A stretch of DNA of 64,000 bases from assembly GCA_014529385.2 (NCBI GenBank), contig CM043970.1:41969279-42033278 (forward strand), in the 5' to 3' direction. Source of the DNA: Adiantum capillus-veneris. Taxonomy: Eukaryota > Streptophyta > Polypodiopsida > Polypodiales > Pteridaceae. Below the pieces are notes generated by a model, which had not been told where the DNA came from, did not search any database, and saw only the letters and a program-made list of their open reading frames with translations. Of the stretch, positions 1 through 9,738 are shown one piece after another; within the stretch, counting starts at the first letter, position 1; each line of letters opens with the position of its first letter. The position numbers and the translations under genes were made by a program.

Positions 1-261
1 ACTTGTTTTTTTTTAAATGACAAAAGGTCCTTCATTAAGGTCAAAAAGTGGTATATATACCTTACAATTCTCAAACCCTAAAGTTCCAAAATCAACCAAC
101 TACTCAATCTAACTATCAAAACTGGGATACAATCTGGAAACTTCTGTAAGTCCCAATATTTACAAGGTGAAAAATCAGGTTTTCCTCAATGAATGAATAA
201 TTACAAAAAATAATAATCTTCCGAGTAGTTAGTTGCCGTGGGGTGTGTCCAGCTTCTAACA
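1..261 (-). mobile_element. Partial 3' LTR of a minus-strand LTR retrotransposon
   Basis: Read on the minus strand, an LTR begins at 261 with TGTTAGAAGC, directly after a G-rich polypurine tract, and runs off the left edge of the window. That order (polypurine tract, then TG) is the signature of a 3' LTR. A TATATATA-like stretch near 50-58 could belong to its promoter. It is not the partner of the LTR at 4617-4938: the two start differently and I see no shared sequence. The element it closes is therefore probably not copia-1, or copia-1 has been joined to a foreign 3' end. Confidence 0.6.
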
Positions 262-275
262 CTCCCCCCCTCCTT
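262..275 (-). other. Polypurine tract of the left-edge LTR element
   Basis: The plus strand reads a C-run followed by CC/TT, which on the minus strand is AAGGAGGGGGGGAG, immediately before the LTR start TGTTAG. This is the expected plus-strand-DNA priming site of an LTR retrotransposon. It fixes both the element's orientation and the LTR boundary. Confidence 0.6.
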
Positions 276-313
276 GCTCATGTCATCCCCGACATGGACG
301 GTGATCTGCTGCT

Positions 314-784
314 TCATCGTATGGTCTCGCGCATCTTGATTAGTGACTCGTATCTTGCATGCAAGTTCATCATTTTTGCGCCAAAAATATCTGTGTTTAT
401 TGTGAAGAAGCCTGTGTAGAACGCTTCTTCAAAGTCCTGGAGGTGATAGGATGGTAGAAACATTATCCTTTGATACATTTCATGTATCACCTCCTTGGAA
501 GGCTGACCAGACAGATCATAAGCGCATCTGTAAGTATCTTGGAAGAAAAAGATACTATCTGTCACCTGGCCTGGCTTGAAAGTCTCAAATACTGCCAAGA
601 GGGTTTTGCAAATTTTCTTCATCATGATGCAAGTAAGGTCAGGTGAGCCAGTGAACAATTTGATGGCGCTCGTTAGGGTTTTCACCATGTATTGGACACT
701 TATTCTCTCACCTGCCTTCAAGCTCGGCAGCTTAGGATAATTCAGCCAAGTGGGTTGGCTTCTTTGCAAGATTTCCTGAGCTTT
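314..784 (-). CDS. Unidentified ORF just upstream of a 3' LTR
   Basis: An open frame of about 155 codons, with no good ATG start, ends about 40 bases before the polypurine tract of the left-edge LTR. I do not recognise the protein. It is mostly helical in appearance, with hydrophobic stretches and motifs such as KTLTSAIKLF and FYTGFFTINTD. Its place between a broken copia reverse transcriptase and a 3' LTR suggests the last coding segment of a second retroelement, perhaps an extra ORF downstream of pol or part of a non-autonomous element. No retrotransposon enzyme motif is visible. Confidence 0.35.
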   Translation of the reverse strand, partial: KAQEILQRSQPTWLNYPKLPSLKAGERISVQYMVKTLTSAIKLFTGSPDLTCIMMKKICKTLLAVFETFKPGQVTDSIFFFQDTYRCAYDLSGQPSKEVIHEMYQRIMFLPSYHLQDFEEAFYTGFFTINTDIFGAKMMNLHARYESLIKMRETIR

Positions 785-861
785 CTATGTCCTGATCCTT
801 GGTAGAGGACAAAAGCTGAGGTTGTCTCTGATATTTTTCGGTGCCTCTACCACCCTCTGGA

Positions 862-2102
862 GTCTTGATCACTTCAATGGCAAGAAAGTAGCGCAACTCG
901 CCTAAATCTTTCATTTCAAACTCCTGTTTGAGAAGACCCTTCACATGGTCAATCTCCATAGCATTGTCACCAACAATAATAAGGTCATCTACATATATGG
1001 TAATGACCACAATCCCCACATCACTCTCACGTACATAGAGTGAATGATCAGCATGAGCTCTCCTAAAACCAATACTGACAAGATACTTGGCAATCCTGTC
1101 ATACCATGATCTAGAGCCCTGCTTCAAACCATACAAAGCTTTGAGAAGTCTGCATACATAATCTGGGTAACCTGGATCAACATAACCATGTGGCTAATCC
1201 ATATACACTTCCTCTTGCAACTCACCATTCAAGAAGGCATTCTTTACATCCATTTGATGCATACTCCATCCTGTAGATGCAGCCACTGCTATGACAGCTC
1301 TCACAGTTGTCATCTTTGCCACTGGAGCAAAGGACTCCTCATAGTCTATGCCATACGTCTGTGCATAACCCTTTGCGACCAACCTTGCCTTGTGACGCTC
1401 AATGTTACCATCAGCCTTATGCTTGGTTTTATACACCCATTTATAGCCAATAGCTTTCTTGCCACTTGGCAATGGCACCAACTCCCATGTGTCGTTTGCT
1501 TCCAATGCAGCCATCTCTTCATTCATTGCATCATCCCAATGCACATTTCCAACTGCATCCTCAAAACATGTGGGCTCCACATCCTGTATCACCTTAGCCA
1601 TCTAGGCTTGGTGATGTGCTAGATACCCATCATAAGTCAATTTTTGAACTGGATTTCTGACTCTATTAGATCTGCGCGGTCCTGGGTCACTCCTTTGCCC
1701 TCTAGCATCTTCTTGTACTTTCCTTACACCAGGTGTCCTGACAGTCGGAATTCCAAATTCCTCATCAAGACTTTGTTCAGAACCGTCTGAATCCATGTCT
1801 ACATGTGAAAAACCTGATGATGCATCAGCCATAAAGGGAGGTTCATCAACCTTTTCCTTTCCTTTTCGTGATACATTCCCTGTACTTGTTGGTGGAGTAA
1901 CCTGCGTACGTAGTCTACCATTCCATGGTTTCTCAACAAAGCCACGAGAAGAGGACTCTTGTGGTCCACTCAAAACCTGTGACTGTGGCCTCACATTTTG
2001 TAAAACCACATCATCTTTTAGATCAGCCCCAATAGTGCCATGTGCATTACTGTACCAGCTGCTCATCTCATCAAAGACTACATCTCTGCTCACTCGTAAC
2101 TC
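862..2102 (-). pseudogene. Copia-1 integrase C-terminus and reverse transcriptase (pseudogene, truncated)
   Basis: This continues the same frame as the upstream gag-integrase segment. It holds the variable linker after integrase and then the copia reverse transcriptase: [45 protein letters not shown] and the catalytic YVDDLII at about 985-1004. Two in-frame TAG codons interrupt it, at 1602-1604 and 1194-1196. The second falls where relatives have Gln in the YMDQPxGY motif, which points to CAG to TAG. Copia similarity ends at about 862 after IKTPEG. The residues that follow (GRGTEKYQ...) do not belong to the family, so the RT is cut before its C-terminal part and RNase H is missing. Confidence 0.85.
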
Positions 2103-4366
2103 TCATGTAGTAGGATTGTAGCACCTGTACCCCTTTTGTTCAAGGGAATATCCCACAAGAATACATTTCTCTTCTTTAGGATCCAATTTCCTACGCAACT
2201 CATCTGGTACATGCACGTAAGCTATGCAACCAAACACTTTCAAGTGTGCCAAATCAGGCTTTGTACCTGTAAACTTTTCCTCAGGTGTTACATCATGCAC
2301 CGCAGCTGTAGGTGTCCTGTTCATAATGTACACAACTGTATTTACGGCTTCAGCCCAGAAATGATGAGGCATGTTCTTCTCATTCATCAATGCACGTGCA
2401 ACCTCTGTAATGTGTCTGTTTTTCCTTTCTGCGACCCCATTTTGTTGTGGAGTATATCTGCATGTAAACTGCCTGCGTATACCATGCATTCGCAGAAAAT
2501 CTGAAAAATCATTGGAGAAGTACTCTCCCCCTCCATCTGACCTCAATGTCTTGATTTGCATATCTGTCTCCTTCTCAATCATGACTTTGAAGTCTTGAAA
2601 GTGACCAAACACTTCACTTTTGTTACGCATGAAGTAGACCCATACTTTCCTTGTATGGTCATCAATGAAAGAGACATAATACCTGCAACCATGTATACTT
2701 GCAGTATCGGTTGGACCCCAAACATCTGTGTGCACCACCTCAAGTGGCTTTTTACATACATTGCGCTCATGTGGAAATGAGCCCTTTGACTGTTTTCCAA
2801 ACTGGCATGCTGCACACACTTTATGCATACCATCCACCTTGAATTTGGGCAAACCTTTTACAATCTGTTTTGATTGCATGATGCGCAATCTCTGCTCATT
2901 GACATGGCCAATGCATTTGTGCCAAATGTCAACATCAGCCACAACACCTGTGCTCTGTGCAAATAATGCAGCTTTTACCTCAGGCATGTCTACATTCAGC
3001 GTAAACATTCTGCCCACACATTTTCCCTCTGTGATCAGCTTATAGCCATTCTGGAAATCTTCTACATAACAGCCATTTTGATTGAAGCGAACCTGCAAAC
3101 CCTGCTCAACCATTTTTCCAACAGAAACAAGATTCTTTGTAATGTTTGGGACATGAAGTACATCTGCTAAGTACTTTGATTTCCCACTCTTTGTATTTAG
3201 AGGTATGTCCCCTACATGAGCAATGGGGTGAGCTGTGTCATCTCCTGTCTGCACATAGTCTGACACATCTGGTTTGCGCATATCTCTAAACCACTCTCCA
3301 TGAGACGTCATGTGATTAGAGGCACCTGAATTCACATACCAAACATCATCTTGGGTGGAATTCTCTTCAGTCATCGTATTCATTACATGCTGCATAACAA
3401 ACATGCGCTCGTTTTTGCTGTCATCTGCATCTCTGCTAGTAGATGCATAGTTGCCCTGTTCTCTCTTTCCACTTGCTTTTCCCTTTGGACAGTCACGTGA
3501 CATGTGACCTCTTTCACCACAAGTCCAACATTCTCTGCTATCTGGAGTATGTTGCTGCCTGCTTGATCCTGCACCACGACTTCTTGGACTCCCCCTGCCT
3601 TGAGACTGGTTTCCCCTGCCACCTGTATTGTTTTGACTTGATTGAACTTCCAGAAATTGGCCCGTGCAACCCCTTGGGCCTCGACCACGACCTCTACCTC
3701 TACCTCTGTTGGAGTTAGAATAGAAGGCCTGTTCAGAATTATTTCTGCCATGAGAAGAAGATGTGTCAAGGTTCTTCTCCTCAAGAATAAGCATAGAAAT
3801 AAAATCTTGGAACACGGGGATGTCGTCTCTTGTATTCATGGAAGACCTAAAATGTACATACTCATCTCCTAGACCATCCAAGCATGCACGGACAATGTCA
3901 TCGTCTTCCACTGAGACTTTAATAGATCCAAGAGCCTCAATGATACTCTTGATCTTCAAGGCATAATCATTGATTGAGAGGTTGTTCCTCTTAGCCTGAT
4001 TTAGCTCCGACTTTAGTTGAAGCTTCCTAGCCTTGGTGTTCACCTCGAACACTCTGCCTAAGTTTGTCCATGCAATGGCAGGGGTTTCAGCATCCTGTAG
4101 ATAGCCCATCATGCCATCTGTGATGCTCATAGAAAGCCAAAACATCACTTTGCTCTGGCCTTGTTGCCAGTCCCTCAAAGCTTTCCTTTGTTCTGCTGTA
4201 GCATTTGCCTCAGGAATCTCTGGTTCCTTTTCATTGTCTCCTTCTACATAGTCCCAATAACCTTTTCCTTTTAGGAAATTTGTTATTCTGAACTTCCATG
4301 CAGGGTAGTTATTTTTCTCAAGCTTCTCAGTAACAATCTGACTGAAACCGTCAGAAATCTTGAAGC
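2103..4366 (-). pseudogene. Copia-1 gag, protease and integrase (pseudogene)
   Basis: This is the 5' two-thirds of a copia polyprotein. The first Met of the long frame is at 4178, but gag homology (KNNYPAWKFRITNFLKGKG and following) continues upstream to about 4366, where a TAG blocks the frame and no ATG is seen. Counting from 4178: gag occupies residues 1-160. A zinc knuckle CWTCGERGHMSRDC lies near 216-230. The protease motif is VNSGASNH near 282, with Asn in place of the catalytic Asp. A pre-integrase zinc region lies near 410-460. The integrase core has its acidic residues near 484, 547 and 582 (HTDVWGP, RSDGGGEY, NGVAERKNR). It ends at TGA 2103-2105 where the family normally has Arg, consistent with CGA to TGA. 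Confidence 0.85.
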
Positions 4367-4603
4367 ACTAAGACAAAATAGTTGCAATCTGCAAAAACCT
4401 GCAAATCTGCTGAACCTGCTATCGTGGTACCTGTAACGCTTTCTACACTCAACGAGTGTCCACAATCAAGCGTACATACAACCACTGTACTTGTACAGTA
4501 AATCTCTGTATATTGCACTTTGGAGGCCTGTTCAGAAACTTGTGCGATTGCGAACGAAGGGATTGTGATGCTCTTTCTCTCTTAGCCTCTCTTGCCTGCA
4601 CCA

Positions 4604-4616
4604 GGCTCTGATACCA
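4604..4616 (-). other. Primer binding site, initiator Met tRNA (copia-1)
   Basis: The minus strand reads TGGTATCAGAGCC directly inside the 5' LTR. This is the usual copia primer site, complementary to the 3' end of initiator methionine tRNA. It fixes the inner LTR border at 4617. Confidence 0.9.
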
Positions 4617-4938
4617 TGTTAAGAATGAGGATGCAAGAAAGCTACACAAGACAAGCACCAAGCACACAGAGATGGAAAGCTTCTTCTTCTTCTTCACAGA
4701 AAAGAGAGTACAAAATGACTAAGTGCTAAAGCTGAAAAGTAGCACATATGTACATGCGGTCACTAAGTGTGAACTCGCTAGAAGCGTACTAGGCTGGCAC
4801 TATAAGTGTAGTCCAGCTGTAGAATCACTGGCAGAGATCCTCCGTGTCGGTCACCTAACGCGCTAGTGAGTAAATGCCGTAAGCGGCCAAGACCCGTAGT
4901 GGATGCCAGCTCAAGGTGTAGAGCTCGACATCTCAACA
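4617..4938 (-). repeat. Copia-1 5' LTR (322 bp)
   Basis: Bounded by TG...CA with short inverted ends (minus strand TGTTGAGATG ... TTCTTAACA), and the primer site touches its inner edge. It carries a CTT/AAG-rich stretch near 4681-4696. No second copy is visible in the window, so insertion age cannot be judged. The presumed target-site bases next to it are ATATA at 4939-4943. Confidence 0.8.
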
Positions 4939-4944
4939 ATATAC

Positions 4945-4947
<3 letters not shown>

Positions 4948-5014
<67 letters not shown>

Positions 5015-5063
5015 CACTCTCATTTGAAGCTAGCACGCATAGCGTCGCATACATACACAACCC

Positions 5064-5127
<64 letters not shown>

Positions 5128-5170
5128 AAAACACATTGCAAGCTAGCACGTAGCGTCACATACATACACA

Positions 5171-5249
<79 letters not shown>
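4948..5249. repeat. Compound microsatellite (CT)n, C-run, (CT)n, (CA)n, (CT)n
   Basis: (CT)n runs at about 4948-5010, a run of 14 C at 5061-5074, (CT)n at 5075-5103, (CA)n at 5103-5126, and (CT)n at 5172-5249. A 30-base linker beginning GCTAGCACG (5029 and 5142) precedes the second and third CT blocks. The cluster is therefore a ~113-bp unit duplicated together with its microsatellite. The long ORFs on both strands here are low-complexity artefacts. Confidence 0.9.
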
Positions 5250-5251
<2 letters not shown>

Positions 5252-5322
5252 GCAAGAGTGGGGTGGTGCCATACAAAAAATGCCAAGAAAAGGACACGTG
5301 GTTAAACGTGAAAAAATGTTGT

Positions 5323-7050
5323 ATTCATTGGGCCCAACTTGAGCTAGTCAAGAAGCCTCAAGCTCAGTCTTCTGTGTCTTTGCAAGTGCAACTGAGAGTG
5401 TGTAATAGGAACCAACGGATACCTGGTCGCTGGGAAAGCCCCCCCTGCTTGGAGGTTGTTGGCGACCTTCTGTTGAAGCAGCTCACATTCGTGCTAAACA
5501 AGCAAGCACACGAATTTGAAGTGAAATTTTTTTGCTCATTCCTTAAGCGACACCCTTCATTTTGTTGCTTAAGCAACCTGACATAATTTGCAAAAGTTGC
5601 TAAGAGCGTCGCTTAAACAATGCATTTTTAAAGCGTTGCTTAAACAACCACAAGCTCATTGTTCAAGTGACACATATTTTTTCACAAAAAAAATCATCGC
5701 TTATATGAGGATGTCATTGTTTATGCGACGCGCTCGTCATCATGTAAGCTAGTAGTGAGTGGAAACACCAGGGATAAAGAGTGTGGTAGTGGTCCAATAG
5801 AAATATGTGTCATGATAATAGGTGCATATATATATTTACACCTATTACCGCGAGTGTTATCGATAGTATTACGGTGCACGTGGTCGTTACACGGCTTTTC
5901 AAAAATAAAGATGCTCATTTGGACCATGCAATTTTGGATGGCTCAAATGGGCATCTTTTTTTTTACTTGCATAAAACATATCAAATATCAATTGCATTTT
6001 GGAAAGTGTACATAAAAAAACTTGAAACCACATGTCATATCTTACGTGCATAATGTGAAGTACAAAAGAACAATACTTAAATTTAATTACAACTAGAGCC
6101 AAAATTCCAAATGAGTTTTATGTACCAATCATGAGGGTTTGTTGTGCCAAATTTGCATTCATTGGGCCCAGCTTGAGCTAGTCAAGAAGCTTCAAGGTCA
6201 GTCTTCTGTGTCTTTGCAAGTGCAACTGAGAGTGTGTAATAGGAACCAACGGATACCTGGTCGCTGGGAAAGCCCCCCTTGCTTGGAGGTTGTTGGCGAC
6301 CTTCTGTTGAAGCAGCTCACATTCGTGCGAAACTAGCAAGCACACGAATTTGAAGTGAAATTTATTTGCTCATTCCTTAAGCGACGCCCTTCATTTCGTT
6401 GCTTAAGCAATCTAACACAATTTGCAAAAGTTGCTAAGAGCGTCGCTTGTAAGCGTCGCTTAAACAATGCATTTTTAAAGCGTTGCTTAAACAACCACAA
6501 GCTCATTGTTCAAGTGACACATATTTTTTCACAAAAAAAATCATCGCTTATATGAGGATGTCATTGTTTATGCGACGCGGTCGTCATCGTGTAAGCGACG
6601 CCTGATTATTTTAAGCCCGTCGAACAGCCCCTCTATGTCTAGTAGTGAGTGGAAACACCAGGGATAAAGAGTGTGGTAGTGGTCCAATAGAAATATGTGT
6701 CATGATAATAGGTGCATATATATATTTACACCTATTACCGTGAGTGTTATCGATAGTATTACGGTGCACGTTGTCGTTACACGGCTTTTCAAAAATAAAG
6801 ATGCTCATTTGGACCATGCAATTTTGGATGGTTCAAATGGGCATCTTTTTTTTTGACTTGCATAAAACATATCAATATCAATTGCATTTTGGAAAGTGTA
6901 CATTAAAAAAGTTAAAACCACATGTCATATCTTACGTGCATAATGTGAAGTACAAAAGAACAATACTTAAATTTAATTACAACTAGAGCCAAAATTCCAA
7001 ATGAGTTTTATGTACCAATCATGAGGGTTTGTTGTGCCATATTTACACTT
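5323..7050. repeat. Tandem duplication, two ~0.85 kb copies
   Basis: Copy 1 (5323-6156) and copy 2 (6157-about 7050) are nearly identical, beginning ATTCATTGGGCCCA and ending near GAGGGTTTGTTGTGCCA. Copy 2 keeps about 46 bases (about 6594-6639) that copy 1 lacks, and an extra short CGTCGCTT repeat near 6445. Neither copy has a credible gene. Both contain several AAGCGACG/CGTCGCTTA motifs, resembling the subterminal repeats of CACTA-type DNA transposons. High identity implies a fairly recent local duplication. Confidence 0.85.
6360..6647. mobile_element. CACTA-like transposon right end with subterminal repeats
   Basis: The plus strand ends ...CTAGTAGTG at 6639-6647, the reverse complement of a CACTACTAG terminus. 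For about 280 bases inward there are repeated GCGTCGCTTA/TAAGCGACG motifs in both orientations. This matches the architecture of En/Spm (CACTA) elements. No coding sequence or left end is recognised, so it is a non-autonomous copy or fragment. The first duplication copy ends in the same CTAGTAGTG at 5749-5757 but has lost the neighbouring subterminal bases. Confidence 0.5.
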
Positions 7051-7087
7051 GTAAAAAAGGGCTGATTTTTTTTTTTCTCTCAATCTA

Positions 7088-7370
7088 AGTTCTCCTCTTC
7101 CTCTTCCTTCTCATCCTTGTCTAGAGGTACATAAGTTTGACCGCTCTAACTCTACAATAACCAAAAGAAAATAATATAAATCAGTCATCCAAAATTATTA
7201 AAACAATATCTATTAACTATACTTACTACTTGTAGAGATCCCATTACTGAGTCAAACTTCTCACCAGAGATATGATGGTTTTCCAACAACCATCGCCAAG
7301 TATCGAGCTTCCTATGTCTCTCTGATACTTGACCATCTCTCTAGTAGGTCGAGCCAAAGTGACATTTTTC
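7088..7370 (-). pseudogene. Possible spliced gene remnant (two exons), unidentified
   Basis: On the minus strand, a stretch encoding HRKLDTWRWLLENHHISGEK and a few more residues (about 7238-7330) is followed by a good donor (GTAAGTA) at about 7225. After a short AT-rich gap with a pyrimidine-rich acceptor comes a small exon ending in an acidic tail (LDKDEKEEEEENLD, stop near 7085). The protein is not recognised. It could be a transposon-encoded second protein or a captured host gene. Support is limited to codon sense and the splice-like signals. Confidence 0.25.
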
Positions 7371-8462
7371 TAAGTTAACAATAATGAAAGAAGTTTCATA
7401 GCTAAAACATCTTCTATACATTACTTACAAAATTAAAAATTAATTATATACATATCTTTCTAAATTTCTTTGCCTCCCAAACCATAGTGCATGGGAGGTG
7501 CGAGTTTCGTGTTGTTGTTTGTGGGATAAGTGAATTGCCACTTCCTCTCCTATTTCTTGTATTTCCCACTCCCATTTGAAATTTTCCATGTTGGTGCCAT
7601 GATAGTGCCTCTCTTGATTACAACCAACACTTCCTTGACATAGTGTGTATGATTGGGCAGTTGGTCTTTGAACTTAATAAAACAATTCGTGTAAGTTGAG
7701 TGTATAAGAATCTCCAAGTGGTGCCAAAATGCCTTACCTTGCAGAATGTCAAAATCAACCTTGCCACCATATTTAACCCTATAGTAGCACCAGTGTGTCC
7801 TGGCATGGGTGTGTCAGTGTCCTTGTCCTCTACAGCTGAAGCAGAACACTCCAAAATAGGTGACTGTATCCCCTTGCCACCACCACAAAAAAACCTTATC
7901 AGCACGAGCCCTTGTCACAGCCTCTATCACGACGCTTGCGCTACAGTGAGAAAAACTCCATCGCGCACTATTGGAAGCCGTTCGTTGACCATTCGTGGAC
8001 TATGAAAACGAGACTCAAGCAAAGTAGCAGTAGAACGGAATGGTGTGCGTATCTGCAATGTAAGGGAAGTGGATTGGTAAGAAGGTATTGTCCGTGCAAG
8101 GCTCTGGTCGTATGGATTTCTCGAGCAACAAGATTTCTAAAAGAATGCTATGCAGTGGTGGAGTTTAATTGTGACACAACCGCATGCTCATGTTGAGTGT
8201 GATTATGTAAATATGTTAATAAGACCTTGTGATCACACAAAGTTTTAGGTAATTACGTAAATATTAAATCCCTCAAACTTTCGAGAATAAATGTGGTAAT
8301 TTTCATGGGGCAATAACAGAGGCAAATGTCGCGGTAATGAGCGCGATAAGTAAGCGTAGTAATATTTGAAATGAAAAAAAACCCCGCCCCCTCTCTCTTC
8401 CCTCTTTAAAAACGCGCTAAAGGCTACGGTAAACAATTAGAGATTTTCATAGTGTATGACGT
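7371..8462. other. AT-rich sequence without a supported gene
   Basis: Short open frames occur on both strands (for example 7618-7905 minus), but none has a recognisable domain, a good start context or a partner. The gypsy element begins at 8463. Its 4-bp target duplicate ACGT is at 8459-8462, so this stretch was once contiguous with 17,181 onward. Confidence 0.5.
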
Positions 8463-8635
8463 TGTTGGCAGGATGAAAACACACACAGCGCCTCTATAAC
8501 GACCCAACACACACTCTTGGGAGGATACACACACACTCTATGGGGCACCACTCGGCTTACACAACACACCTGGCCGAGACAGGGAACACACCTCTGGAGT
8601 GAGAGGAGAGAAACTATCCACTTGCCCACTCCACA

Positions 8636-8666
<31 letters not shown>

Positions 8667-9611
8667 TCAAAAAACTCAGCTCAACAGAGGAGAATTTCTG
8701 ATGTTTAGATACAAATGAGCTTGGGCCAACACCAATGGGGCAAACAGCTCACACAATATGGGTAAAAGATACCAGATACAATCACAAACTGGAGCAGAAA
8801 CTTCGCTCATAGGAGAAACTTACACAGAAAAATAGCAGGAAAAGAGTGAGGAATTTGGAAAAATGGACAGCGCCATCGCGTCCGGAACGGCCCAAAACCC
8901 CAGTCTACAATGTCAAAGTGCTCAAATCCGACCTCGGATGAGCAGTTTACGGCCAAAACAGGCTCCAAAATGGGCAAAAACACACCTGCGGCTGTTCCTC
9001 CTCTCTTCTCCACGTTTTTTCTGGTCTTCTCTCTGTCTTTTCAGTTCCCACACTTAGCTTTATTAGTTGGGCACCCTTGGCCTTTTAGATGACCTCAAAC
9101 GGACCCCGAACAGGCCAAAAACTGACCTCGCAGTGCATAGTTGTAACCTTTTTGCATCATTCGCACACCTGGCACTCAGCTTTTTTCCAATAATGCACCT
9201 CGCCACCACGTGAAGTGGCCCCAAAACAAGGTCCTCATGATGACCTTTCTGCATAATTCTCACAAGCAAACACCCACGTTGTGTCTGTCCTCATCTGCGT
9301 GCAAATATTGACCTCGTTCGCCCTCCTGACGCCACTAGATGCCATCTGACGCACCTGCTGACCTCACGTCGTCGGCCCGCGGATAGCTTCCTCGAGAAGT
9401 TTTACGCGCTATAAACTCCTCATTATTGTAGAAAAAACATACTGGTACTGGTGATAGTGAAAATCGATGCACTATGTACACACTGTCCTACCTGTACACA
9501 TGTGGGCCCCACGTAACCACCTGGCTATTAAAATTGGGCAATCCTTTATTCGATGCACCATGCATGTGTATGTACATATGCACAATTCCTTGCTCGAAAA
9601 AACTCCTGACA
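8463..9611 (-). repeat. Gypsy 3' LTR (1149 bp)
   Basis: Starts TGTTGGC and ends CTGACA on the plus strand. It contains a (CA)n tract (about 8638-8667) whose length differs from the other LTR. Substitutions against the right LTR are visible at 8470 (A/G) and in the segments near 8504, 8525, 8858, 9042 and 9073. Small open frames inside it recur identically in the other LTR and are not genes. Confidence 0.93.
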
Positions 9612-9738
9612 TAATTTGCCCATCCCCTAGCCTGCTAGATCATTCATGATCAGCAGCAGCAAAGAGAGATATGAGACTCGCCGCATCACAAGTCTCCTCA
9701 TCCTTCACCAACATTTCTTGCTCCACCGACAACTCATC

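Larger units (their letters stand above)
862..4938 (-). mobile_element. Copia-1: 3'-truncated Ty1/copia retrotransposon
   Basis: From right to left on the minus strand this has a 5' LTR (4617-4938), an initiator-Met primer site (4604-4616), a leader, and gag, protease, integrase and reverse transcriptase in the Ty1/copia order. The coding sequence stops matching copia shortly after the RT motif MKDLGELRYFL, at about 862. RNase H and the matching 3' LTR are absent. The gag-pol frame is otherwise continuous but carries three nonsense codons, so the element is dead. A different 3' LTR lies at 1-261, which makes the left side look chimeric or nested. Confidence 0.85.

Noticed and set aside
1188-1622. 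144-codon plus-strand frame opposite copia-1
   Set aside because: It is the antisense shadow of the reverse transcriptase, with Cys/His-rich content from the complementary codons.
4604-4616. tRNA-like sequence near LTRs (also 54502-54516 and 20068-20079)
   Set aside because: Only the 3'-end complement of initiator Met tRNA is present, as expected for a primer site. No cloverleaf or A/B boxes were seen, so these are not tRNA genes.
4903-5586. A 227-codon plus-strand frame across the microsatellites
   Set aside because: Most of it is (CT)n and (CA)n translated as Leu-Ser and Thr-His repeats. The opposite strand gives equally long Arg-Glu frames.
8517-9269. Several small frames inside the gypsy LTR, repeated almost unchanged at 16016-16838
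   Set aside because: The duplication is the LTR pair itself. LTRs are not expected to code, and the frames have no domains.
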